Below are positions 1 through 11,080 of a stretch of 64,000 nt of DNA, piece by piece. Position numbers and translations under genes: made by a program. Origin of the DNA: Ophthalmolycus amberensis (lineage: Eukaryota > Chordata > Actinopteri > Perciformes > Zoarcidae); contig JAFEUB010001051.1 in assembly GCA_024529925.1 (NCBI GenBank), forward strand, positions 1,350,001-1,414,000. The letters run 5' to 3'. The notes below the pieces were generated by a model that was given only the letters and a program-made list of their open reading frames with translations, had not been told where the DNA came from and did not search any database. Numbering within the stretch: the stretch's first letter is position 1; each line of letters opens with the position of its first letter.

Positions 1-660
1 ATAATTTAGCAATTCAGTTTTTTTGGACAGTAATATTTTGTTTAGCTTTGTTTTCATAGACAGCAACATGCGTGTGTTCCTGAGCAATAGTTATAGTACT
101 CAAAGGCAAGTAATACTAGTAAATCAATAGATGCCATTGTTAGTTTGTGGTATTACTCTATGTTAAAAACAGTGAATGTCAGCTGCAGTGTACTCATTTA
201 GCTTTCAGGAGGAAATATAATCACTTGGAGAGCACTATAGCGGAAATCAATTTCATAATATTAATAAGACTGACATATTTTTATCGCAATTAAATCATGC
301 ATTAAATAATGACCTGTGGGCCACTTCAATGCAGAAAGAAACTTGTGTGTATGTTTTGTAAAACAAAAACCTCTGATTTTAAGTCAAATTTGCTTGAAAT
401 CAATGTCATTAAATATAACAAAACAATGTACATGACAATTTGATTCCACTGAAAGTCACTATACGATGTAAAAAATATTGCCCAGCCCTTGAATAAAGGT
501 GCAAAGCAGCAAAGTGATGCCAACAAAAGAACATGATCCTCTCCTCATTGACCCACCGTACCGTTAACTTTATTAATCTATCTTACTGTATTAACAATTA
601 TGTGATCTTGTACCAAAGGCGTAATAAAAACTTGCATCGTACGTCTACTTTCCAGCTCAC
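1..660 (-). other. Intron of zfhx2 reaching the left edge
   Basis: The minus-strand exon ending at 661 is followed by a good splice donor (GTGAGC, complement of 655-660). No exon with homeobox or zinc-finger character is visible from 660 down to 1. The stretch is AT-rich and non-coding. The last zfhx2 exon or exons should therefore lie beyond the left edge. Confidence 0.7.
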
Positions 661-3600
661 CATTTTCTCTTGTTGCAGCCTCCAGCGCTTCTCCTTGGCT
701 CTGGTGTTCTGGAACCAAATCTGCACCACCTTGAGCGGCAGGTTGAGCTCGGTGCCGATCGCCTCACACTCCATGGCGTTCGGGTGGGCACAGGTCTCGT
801 AACAGGACTGCAGAATGGACAGCTGTAGGCAGGACAAGTGCGTGCGTGGCCTACGGCTGGATGAGTGGGGCAGAAAGCTGCTTTCTGTCGGGCTTGATTT
901 CGCTAGGACCGGGGTGGAGGGGCTGGCCACTTTGGCAGAGCTGGGGGTGTTCGGGCTAACTGGCGTGATGCTGGGGGTTGGAGGAGCGGGGATGGTACGA
1001 GATGAGTGTGTTGGAAGAGCCAGTTGTTCTCTCGATATCGTGTTGATCTTAATTGGGACCTTGGGGGTCCAGTAGTTGAGCCCGTTCTGTTTTTGTGACA
1101 CCACTGTTGTGGCATGAGGCCTGTTGTTGATGGGAGTTGTGGGCAGCTTGGGCACCATGCGGTTAGTGGTTCCCGGTCCAGAACCCATCTCGTCTTCGTC
1201 GTCTTTCTCGTCGTCGGTCTTTTCTTCCTCGCTCTCCTCTTCTAGCTTTCGTTTCTGGGCCGGTCGTGGGGCAATGGGGATTGGATCCTTGGGTGGCAGG
1301 TAAAAGGACAGGGGTGAGGACTTTAGGTGCAACTTTGACCATAGTGACATTGCTGGTGGTTTCGAGCTTGGTCTTTGGCACTGCAGAAGCACTGCTGCTG
1401 CTCACAGGAGACACTGTCGTAGAGGAAACAACCTCTTTGGGCTTGATAGGAACTGGGGCTATTTTTTTCACCATGGCAGGTTTGCCCAGCTCCGTCACAG
1501 GATCTCTCTCCGTCTTAATGAGGGTGCGCACAATTGGAGTGGTTGTGATGCACCCGGTATTATTTGGAGCAGGCTTGTTTGAGAAAATGGGTTTGGAAAG
1601 AGGCCAGGTAAAATTGATGAGAGGTTTGCCAACCGCTGCCAGGGTCCCATCACTGATGAATCTGACCTCACCCTTTCGTTCCCTCGCCCTCATGTTCTGG
1701 AACCAAATCTGAACAACCTTCTTTGGAAGGTGGACCCACTCTGAAATCTGTTCAAACTCATGTTTCCCAGGATTCGGGTCTTTGAAATAGCAGCCATACA
1801 GAATGTCAAGTTGTTCAGCCTGAATGATGGTCCTTGAACGTCGCATATCCCGAAACCTTTTTCCTTTGGACCTTCTCTGCTGCTGTTGCTGCTCCTGCTC
1901 TCTCTCCTTTTCCAATAGCGTGGCATTCATTTTCTCTGCTGCCCTCATGTAAATGCTAGACTTTGTCATGTTGTTGCAGTTCAACAGACTCATACTGCTG
2001 TTGGAAGACAGCATGGAAGTAACGGGTTCAGGCTTCACCTGGACGACAACCAGACCTTTGGATGTGGGCCTCAAGCCAAGCCCATCCAGCAATTGTCCCT
2101 TCTGTGCTGCAATTTTATCAGCCAGAGATGATGAGGAAGAAGCAGATTTGTTGTTCCTCCCCATGCTGAGATCCAGAGCGGACTCACAGTCGCCACCATT
2201 GGACAGGTAGTGGGAAGTTTGGCTGTGGGAGGAGAGAGACTGTGAGAGGAGAGAGCTGGAGAAGCGTGTGATAGTAGGTGGGTTAGGGAAAATGGGTACT
2301 TTGCTCCCATCAACCACTGAAGGAGTGAGAGAGAGGACATAGGGGCTAAGGAACTGAGTAGAAAAAGGAGCAAGGGACAGTGGAAGTGAGTGGAGGGCAC
2401 TGATTGGAATCTCAGCGTGAAACTGTGAACTTGGAGGATCCCCTTGGGCCTCCAACTCTAGATCCACATCGGGGTCCTGTCTCTCCTTCTTCACCTCATT
2501 GCGCTCAAACTCCCCCTTTCGTTTTTTCCTCTTTGCTCTCTGACCCCCTCCGCCCTCCTCATCTTCATACTCATCCTCTGCATCAGAGAGAAACACCGTT
2601 GTGGAGCGCAAGACCTTTCCTCCAACTGGCCCCTTATCGCCATGGACTTCCCAATGTGCATCATCTTTAGCAGGGCTCTCAGGGCCCTCCCTCAAAGACC
2701 CATTCTGGCTTTCCTCATCAGACACAATGACAGAGGTGTATACCTCATTTTCAGAGTCAGAAGTGAGACAGGAATCTCCCTGACCCTCCCTTCCCAAATC
2801 TCTCTTTCTGCGTTTCCCTCTTGTACTGGACAGATCCATTGCCTGACTGCCCGACGCTTCAACATCATCTTCTGCTATAATCAGGGAGTTTTCCTCGTCG
2901 TCATAGTCAGAACTCTGGGCGTGCCTTGTGAATCCTGCCAAGCGTTGCAGATGTTTCAACTCTGTTGCCCTCTGCCTCCGTTTTGCATGTCGGGCTTGGC
3001 TCAACCACTTGCGTACCCCTTCCTCAGAAAGTCCCACCTCTCTGCCCAGCGCCTCGCAGTCCTCACGGGGAGGACTTGCAGCGTCGGCCTCACTTCGCGA
3101 CTCAAAAAATGCCCAGAGAACTTCCGACTGGAACTCCGACAGCACTGGAAGGTCTGGATAAATGGATCCCATTGCGTTACAATGGGGTCGAGTTTGGTTG
3201 TTAGTTAAGGCATTTGTACTCGGGCTATATTTTGGGGTGCCAAGAGAGCCGCAGGGGCTGGTGCCCGAATGTGATTTTTGTGGAGTAGAATCAGGGCTAA
3301 GTGTAAGGTTTAAATTTAAAGGACTGAGGCTCGAGTTGCTGGGCACAGATGCAGAAGGCGAGACATTTTTATTGCGGAGGCTCTTCTCTGTGCCCACTGG
3401 GGAGAGATTGAGGCTAGCTGCTTTGTCACCTTCCAGGTCCAACTGATTAGTCGAGCTTTCTCCATCTGTTGTGCTATCTCTATGCGCCTTCCCATTGTCT
3501 TCGTTATTCTCAACCTTCACTTTGCCTTCTACATTAGGACACTGTGCAGATTCTTTACCGTCCTCTTCCATACATTTCTCCGATTCAATGTTCTCTGTAG

Positions 3601-5749
3601 TCCAGTTATTCCCGCCCTTGATGGGATCTGAAACCTTCTCTTGTGTCTCGTCACGGTCCTGTCTTTCTTGCGCTCTCTCACACTTTATAGTCTGCTTGTC
3701 CAGGCAGGGCTGCATGTTTGTTGGAACTCCTGCAGAGGGCCACTGGTTCTGTAAGCTGTTAAGTCTTTGGGTTAGGAGGGCTTGCTGGGCTGTGCTGAGA
3801 CCTACGAATGGCACACACTGGGTCAGGAGCTGGCCTTGCTGGTTCTCTATGTGCTGCTGGGTTTGGGCTTGGAGCCCATTCAAGATCAAGGGCATGACCA
3901 TTTGAGAATGAGGCACGAGCTGAGGCACGGCGGCACCAGAAGCAGCACCGGCCGCAAACAGGGAGGGGAGGAGGGAGTGTGAGAGAGCGTTGGGACTAGA
4001 TGTGAGGAGGGTGAGAAAGGCCGAGACCGCCTGAGCAGAGGCCACAGGGGAGGTGAGGAGGGAGGGAGCCACTTGGGAAGCTTGAATCTGCTCTCCGTCT
4101 TTTGTGGTAGTCACCATCAACGTCCCGGGAGCAGCACAGTTGGTGGTGGTAACTAACTGACTGGTTCCACTTCCAGATGTGGTCACTACAGTGTTTAGAG
4201 CACTGGTGGTGGTGGTACCTCCCAAACTAGCAGAGGCAGCTGCGCTGTTTGTAGCAAGTGCAACAATTCCCGCATTTCTGCTGCGGGTCTGGTGCAAGAC
4301 AGATTTCATATGGCTCTCGAGGGTGATGGCATGATTGTAAGAGACTCGACATACAGCACACTGGTAGGGTTTGTTTGATATGTATGGCCGAGACAGGACA
4401 GGGACTGGGGGAGTCGGGGGATTAATGTCCCCACTTTTTTTTGCAGAGCCTGTTGTCATCCTCTGAATGTGGGACGCTGAGTTGTAATGAACTTTCAAAG
4501 CAGTTCTGCCAGAAAAGGTTTCCAGGCAGGCATTGCATTTGAATGACTGGGTGTTATTTTCAGCTGGCGCACCATTTTTACCAACCGACTTTTCACGACT
4601 GTCTGGGATTGCTGTGTTTTCAGTTGTATTTTGCCGTTTGGCTCCTGTGGCTCGATTTCCCTCCTCTTCTGGCTCCGGCTCAGCTTCACCTCCCGCCTGT
4701 TCCATTATTCTCTCTTCCTCCATGTCTTTGTCTCCCAGCGTCTGGGTAGCGTCTGAACTCTCGCTAGATTGGCAGGGATCTGAACAGACGTCTTCAGTGT
4801 GCTTCAGTTGTGTGGATTCGGCACCTGATAAAATGAATATGCAGGTTTAACTTTTATGTTCTAGTAAATGGAGGTCTAACTGATAACAGAAGTGCACACA
4901 GCAACATTTTTACCCGCCTGTACCGAGCCAACCCACATCAGGTGCAATTATTCATTTTAAATGCCTTTCTTTTTTTCCCTTCATGTAGTTTGGAAACACC
5001 ATTTTAACACCAACAAAAAAAATCATTATAATAAATCAAGTTTGGCTGGATAATAAAAATGTTCACACTCACCTGACGACTTTAGAGCACTTTTGTCCTC
5101 TTCTCCTCCACTGCCAGCCTGTTTTAGAACAGCCTGTTAAAAGAAAATGAAAGGAGAGTGTCAGCAAAATCCCCATAGCAAACTTAACTATGTAACAGCG
5201 CCTTTCGGATGAACTGAATGCTATGTAGCTTTTGAGCTGCACAACATTTGGGCGTGACTTATTGATGTGTGGTCATAGTACACATAGCTTGGCTTGCCTT
5301 TAATTTACAAATTACCCTGGAGGCATAAATTAAAAAGGTCTTTCATCAATTCCTCCACCAATAAAATTAATTATATTTCTTAACAGTCAACATATTTAAC
5401 TGTCATGGACCCTTACAGAGTGTGTTCATTGAGGTGCTTATTTTTCCTAATTTGGGCTCCACTCAGCAAATACTTTCACACCGACATGTATGGTAACTGG
5501 TTAATTCAAAGATATCACCTGAATGAGTAATATTCAAACCATCAAAATAAACAAAACACTGCCAAAACTCAATCTGAACCCTCAAAAGTCAACATTCACA
5601 CTAGTAATTACTAATGTAGTAACGGATTATGCAGAAATGTGTGCATGTTTGCCGGGATTGTGGGTAAACCATCTTCTCCAACGAATATCACTTTGTTAAG
5701 ATGAGGTTCTTTGGATAAGAATTTTATTAAGAAATGTGTTCGATCATTG

Positions 5750-5797
<48 letters not shown>

Positions 5798-8275
5798 CAG
5801 ATGGTGGCCGAAGTAACAAACAAATAATAGTATGTTTTTAAGTCATTTAAAATCTTGGTGAAAGTTGTGACGCGACTACTGCTCCTCTCCTCACGTCATT
5901 TGTATTTACCAAACCGTGTACATCAGCCAGTAGAAGTGGGCTCATTAAACATTACGCACATAATGTACTAGTTCTCCCTTTCGAGGAGTATAGCGTGGCC
6001 ATACGGCCTAGCCATACTTACAATGTCCAGCAGTTTGTCGACACAAGATGGAAGTACGCTGTGTTGCTCAGTGAGATGTAGAGACAGGGAGGATCTGTCT
6101 GTTTGCCTTTTTTGGCACAGGGGGCACAGCCACTCTGCCACTCCATTGCTTTCACAACTCACTGTCTCTCCAGACTCCTCCTATCAAAACAAATAGGTGT
6201 GAGATAATCCTACACTTTCTGGGGCCGCTATTATCCATCACAAATGCAGAATAGAAAAGAGAAAGAAAAGAAAATGTGACGTCAGGAAGCAATTTCAGCT
6301 AGAAGGGAGCTGCACCCACCAAGGTACATGTATACTGTTACGTTACTTGATTGCACACCTTAGATAGGTGACCACTCACAATGCATTGCCATGTTTAACT
6401 ATTTGAAAACACAATCAGAGACCAGTTACCATACCTTTCAATAGGCAGGCCGTGTCCCTTTCAACAGTACTCCTAGATCAATATCCCAAACTTCCATATC
6501 TTTGAAGTGACAATTAACAGTTTTTTTAGGGAGGTTCACAACATTTCGGCTGCAAGGACCGTATCAAATTACATAATAATGCAATTGTTTAAATGTAAAA
6601 GGAGTAGTCGTATAGTGCTTTTAAATTCGAGATAAAAGAGTCATTGTTTCAAACCGCTTTGCAAATCATCCAACTTTCCACAAACTGACCTGGTACAACA
6701 TGTGCACATTAAATGTATTAAAAGCAGAATATAGTGGAGTTAGGCTTAATCATCACAACATGCATCGTTTGACAATTAACAAAAAAGTATCGAGAGTATC
6801 GTACCAAGGGCAAGGAAGGTGGCCAATATACCAACTATGATCTGAAATCATACTGCATCGGCTCGACCTGCATGATCAAATAACTGCTACTCCCACGTAG
6901 TTTTAAGAAGGAAGTCAAAATAAACCATCTGGATTCTACAACACAGCTTTGACGGATTTTTCTGCAAGCATTCACGATCCAACAATGCAACCAAGACAGC
7001 GAAACCATGCCCATGAGGAGAAATACCAACACATAATCCCCACTTCCTCGTCACGCCAATTAGCAAGCTAGCATGGCTATATGACCAGATAATGTTTCGA
7101 CAAGTCGATATAGAGTAACGTACACCGTGTTAGGACGCTCCGCATGTCGAGTTTCATAAATTAAAAGCCAACATTTAACCACATCGACGTATCTCCGCTC
7201 GTAGCTGGCTAATTAACGAGCAGTCTAATTAGCTATGCCTACCAGAGACGAATCAATTAGCTAGCGAGCTAGGTTGAGGAGCCCCCTGTAACGTCGCATT
7301 ACAGTCGTCTTTCTGGAAACGCTGTTCAGCTGTTTAGTTTACTGAAAAACAACCCCGCGGTGACCGCCAGACACTTCTCCGAGACTGCGAAAGACACGGC
7401 AGGCGTGTGCATGACCTCGTTGCAGGCTCTCGGTTGAAGCTGGACGGTCATTAAAGTGATAAACAAGAAGGAGGTTGAGCTAGTAACAGTCGTGTCACTT
7501 CGCTAGCTAGCCTGTTAGCAGGCAGATAATTAACCGCTCCTCAAAACTGTCTCCAACTGGCTCGTCTCCGCTCCCTACAAACTCTGCCTGGTCCAGGTGG
7601 GAACTGCAGCGTCAATACACCGAGCGAGTTCACCCGGGACTGAAAATACTCTCACCGAGCGTAACAACAAAACCTCGGCCTCGAGTTGTTTCCTTACCCC
7701 TCTGATTGTGGGCTGCCAATCGGGCATCTAGTGTTGCACCGCCCGCCGCCTGCTGCTCAACAGCGCAAATTGAGGCCTAGCCCGACCAAAGCCATTTAAT
7801 TAATGAGCGTGGGCTCCGTTTACAGATGTGTTAGGAAACACTCGCTCCCTCCTCCCTCGCCAACCCAGCAGACCCCCCTTTTGACGCGTCCTAGTGCTCG
7901 AATCCATACCTTAAAATACTTACGGTGCAACACATGGCCATTTAAACTACCATTTTAACAGCTTCGAGCCGTAATTGGCGAACGAATTAAACGCTAAAAA
8001 AAGCGACTTGGAGCAGAGTACGTGCGCCGCGGTCGCCTCGACGATGGGGGTGGTGTCGGGAGAGCAGGCGAAAGACAGACGAGAAGGCAGAAAAAAGTTT
8101 GGATTTAATGTTGGATTCCTACAAGGGATCGGATTAGTATGGGGCACGATCCGTCGTTTGCTCAACCCTCTACCAGTCGCAGGCCACCCTCCCCGCTCAA
8201 AGCAGCACAATTAACCGATCGCGAATGACGTTTAATTAAGTTCGGAGCAATTAGCTAATGCGTCTTTACCTGCAT
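661..8275 (-). CDS. zfhx2: Zinc finger homeobox 2 (three-homeodomain ZFHX protein), 3' end outside window
   Basis: Nuclear DNA-binding transcription factor. Coding exons (minus): 8275-8270 (ATG CAG, then GTAAAG), 6180-6022, 5133-5073, 4824-1406 and 1287-661; phases 0,0,1,0,0 join into 1424 codons without a stop. Domains in order: a C2H2 finger (CPLC...HLTEQH, exon 2), two C2H2 fingers of C-x2-C-x12-H-x5-H form (about 4460-4545 and 4290-4370), Ser/Thr/Gln-rich linkers, homeodomain 1 (about 2966-3155), homeodomain 2 (about 1671-1852, WFQNMRAR) and homeodomain 3 (about 675-855, WFQNTRAK). Homeodomain 1 is divergent: helix 3 reads KWLSQ, so Asn51 is missing. Two (L/M)DLS motifs resemble CtBP-binding sites. 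Three homeodomains rather than four, plus neighbouring thtpa, point to ZFHX2. Mammalian ZFHX2 is about 2570 residues, so the N-terminal part looks short. The 118-bp intron 1405-1288 rests on splice signals and frame only. Confidence 0.9.
5755..5795. repeat. (TA)n microsatellite in zfhx2 intron
   Basis: Uninterrupted TA dinucleotide run of about 40 bases between coding exons 2 and 3 of zfhx2. Confidence 0.95.
6181..8269 (-). other. First intron of zfhx2, rich in TAAT/ATTA motifs
   Basis: The 2.1-kb intron between the two-codon first exon and the finger exon. No further exon with open frame and splice sites was found. It holds many homeodomain-core motifs (for example TTAATTAA near 7797-7804 and 8231-8238, CTAATTA near 7210 and 7226, AATTAG near 7256 and 8250) and becomes CpG-rich from about 7300. 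Confidence 0.5.
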
Positions 8276-8520
8276 GGTCGCCGCTCCAGCACGCACACAC
8301 ACACACACGCTTCCTCCGTGGCTCCTCAGAAGTGAAAAGTTTTCTTGCGTGCCCTCCCTTGCTCGCTCTCTCTCTCTCTCTCTTCTCTCTCCTGTTCTCC
8401 CCCTCCCTTCATTCGCCCTATCCCTCTCTCCTGCCCCTCTTTCCTCTAGTAAACAGACCACAGCAACCCCCAAGGCTGATTGCTGACATTCAGAAGGGAC
8501 AGACGCGGCTATCAAATCCC
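8276..8520 (-). promoter_or_regulatory. 5' UTR and probable promoter of zfhx2
   Basis: Immediately upstream (minus) of the ATG at 8275, in the context GCGACCATGC, which is a good Kozak match. The region is a CT/GA-rich low-complexity tract (8350-8450 on plus reads CTCTCTCT...) typical of a TATA-less promoter or 5' UTR. No transcription start can be fixed. Confidence 0.4.
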
Positions 8521-10008
8521 TTATGTAACCCCGCAGATATTAGATGATTAGCGACTGTATGTTGAAATTCCGATCACCCATTGAGCCATCAGGAAACATT
8601 CACGATGGTTAATTCCCCCCCAAAATAATCTCGATGCCTTGATCACATTAAATCCATTTAAATGTAAAAACCCATACTCGTTTTTACATTAAAGATGAAT
8701 AAAAGACGAGTCCCCATTCTGCCAACTTGGACTGACACAAAGAGTGTGACGAGTTAATTAAGGCTGAATAATAGAGGTGTAACCGCCAAGGCTCTAATCA
8801 GCCTCACACACGCGAATTATAACACGTTTTCAATCAAATGATAGGTGTGGCGCACATCAACAGTCGAGTATGTGAATAAATATTTATGAAGCACAGGGGG
8901 ATTAAAACTGCACCATCTGTATTGCCTCTGCGTTACTGGGACAGGAAGTGATACTCCTGAATACCTCGATAGGTGTCTCTAATTGCGCCTGTGCAAAATA
9001 AACTTCGCTGACGTGTAGAGGGTTATTAGCATTGATGCGTCGCTCACTTCTTTAATGCACAACTGTTGGGATTTAAAGGACTCGACTTGTGGAAGGTGTG
9101 TGAGGTTGCGGTTCGCTACACCGGTGGTGATTTGTAGAACTCTGTGGTTCGGTTTGGAGGTTTTGATTTGTTCGTGTATGAGTCTGCAACAGCAGCTTCG
9201 GTTCAATGGTTCCAGACTGATTCATAATGACACAGGTGCGGCTACAGGAGCTGCTGCTGTATAGTGCTTTATAGTAGTATAGTTGGTAAGAACAGTTCAG
9301 TTTTGAGCATTTACTGTCAGTTTACAGTGGAGCTTGACAATGAAATAATAATAAAATTTAAAAAATGAGAACCCTGATTAAATATAGGTTAATTGCAGCA
9401 GATCTTTTACTTAAGGAATAACACAATGTAATTATACTTTATTACGCCTAAATGTCACACGCACACACATTGTTGTATTAGACTATTATTATTAATTGTG
9501 CATTACTGTGTAAGATGCATTTTAATACAGTAGATTGAAGTGAAGGTCATTTTAAATAATTTATATGAATTTATATTTTATAATATCTTAATCTGTAAGA
9601 TATTACAGAGAAAATAAAAAATAATCTGTTTGAATAAAAAGGAAAGTACAGGTACCTGTACTACTGAACTTACTGCACATTACTTGAATAAATGTACTTA
9701 GTTAGTTTCCACCATTGGTTAGTGTATAATACATTACATTTAATTGAGTTATTGTTAAAAGTTAGTGTTGGGGGTAAACGTTGTAAGGTGTTGCTAAGAA
9801 AAAGTGTCAAAAAACAAAATTCAACTTTGTTTTCTTAACATGACAATTGCCTTCGTACTCAATAAAAATAAGACACATTCTTATATAAAACGTAAACCTT
9901 ATTAAGTTACTGACTGTAAAAGACTAATATCTGTCTGAATCTTGCAGTCTTTAGCTGGATTTGTGTGCATGCAGTATCGTTGGTGTTGATCTTATTGTGT
10001 CATTTCAG
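8521..10008. other. Intergenic space between divergent zfhx2 and thtpa
   Basis: No convincing coding exon. 8540-8960 is AT-rich with TTAATTAAG, AATAAATATTTATG and ATTA motifs and could be regulatory. A 5' UTR exon of thtpa probably lies here, because the thtpa ATG directly follows an acceptor-like TTTCAG, but I cannot place it. Confidence 0.4.
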
Positions 10009-11080
10009 ATGAGTGTGGAAGTGGAAAGAAAATTTGTGTGCAATGCTGACACTCTAAAAACACTGGAGGAGATCGGGGGTATGTCTTAAATTTGTCTACC
10101 ACACATTTTATGCGTGAGTAAATTTAGAACTGAGGCATTTAACTGATGCTGTGATCCACGACAACTGAAGGACTTCGTTTAATGACACTAATTGCTGTGG
10201 ATTTCACTGTAACACTGGCCATCTGTCTCTTGTTAATAGTGAAGTTTAATTATCTGTACCAGCCTCGTTAGCATTTTTTATATTTAGTTCTCCATTTTTT
10301 TACATCAGCTGTCTCTCTCCTCCCACTTCTTTTTGCTCAGCAGTGTGTGTTGGTTGGCGGGAGTTTCGTGACCAGTACTTTGACACCCCCGAGTTTGACC
10401 TAACTCTGAGAGACATGTGGCTGCGTAAACGTAAAGCATGCTGGGAGTTGAAGTGCCCAACGACAGTCAACGGGACGGACGAGGCCTCTGGAGGACAATC
10501 TAAAGCGGCGGCACTGTGTTCTCGCTACAGGGAGATAACCAATCTGCCCGAAATCCAACGGAGAGTGAGAGAGGTCATGAAAGTCATTCGTGAGGACGGA
10601 GAGACGGAGGCAAGCCCCTCACAGGAGGACGAGTCCTGGCTGAGCGAAATGAATCTGGTGCGCTTCGCAGATTTCACAACAGTGCGGCAGTCCTTCACGT
10701 CAGAGGAGAAGGGGGTGCAGATAGATCTGGACCAGGCTGACTTTGGCTACCAGGTGGGAGAGATAGAGGTCCTGGTTCCAGACGGAGGAGACGTGCAGTC
10801 TGCCTTGGAGAAGATCGAAAGGATGGCTGGAAAACTGGGTGAGCTCAAAGCTGTCAAACCGCCAAAAACCTCTGTGTGAATTCAAACGTATCATGTATTA
10901 TATTCATCAGGTAAGATATCAAGTTGCCATTCTGTAAATGTTTTTTTCTTCTTCTTCTTCTTCTTCTTCTTCTTCTCAGGTCTGACTGGAGATCAGCGAG
11001 TTGACGGGAAAATGTATGTTTACCTTCAAAGAAATCACCCAGAGCACCATGCAAAACTACTGAGGGAACATGTTCTCTAA
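10009..11080 (+). CDS. thtpa: Thiamine triphosphatase (CYTH family)
   Basis: Cytosolic enzyme that hydrolyses thiamine triphosphate to thiamine diphosphate, Mg-dependent. Exons 10009-10078, 10341-10838 and 10980-11080; phases 1 and 1; 222 residues, close to the roughly 230 of mammalian THTPA. The N-terminus carries the CYTH signature E-x-E-x-K (EVERK, residues 4-8). Further family features are YFDTPEF, the LRKRK...WELKCP strand pair, and DLDQADFGYQVGEIEV near the C-terminus with acidic metal-binding residues. The last exon gives the YLQR ending of the family. Exon 2 has a tandem NAGNAG acceptor (CTCAGCAG at 10336-10343); both choices keep frame and differ by one residue. AATAAA occurs near 11173. 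Divergent neighbour of zfhx2, as expected from vertebrate synteny. Confidence 0.93.
10947..10976 (+). repeat. (TTC)n tract forming the polypyrimidine tract of thtpa intron 2
   Basis: About ten TTC/CTT units directly before the CAG acceptor at 10977-10979, so the repeat itself serves as the polypyrimidine tract. Confidence 0.85.

Noticed and set aside
2642..3208. 188-residue plus-strand open frame
   Set aside because: Shadow of the zfhx2 homeodomain 1 exon on the other strand; GC-rich coding sequence lacks stops in several frames.
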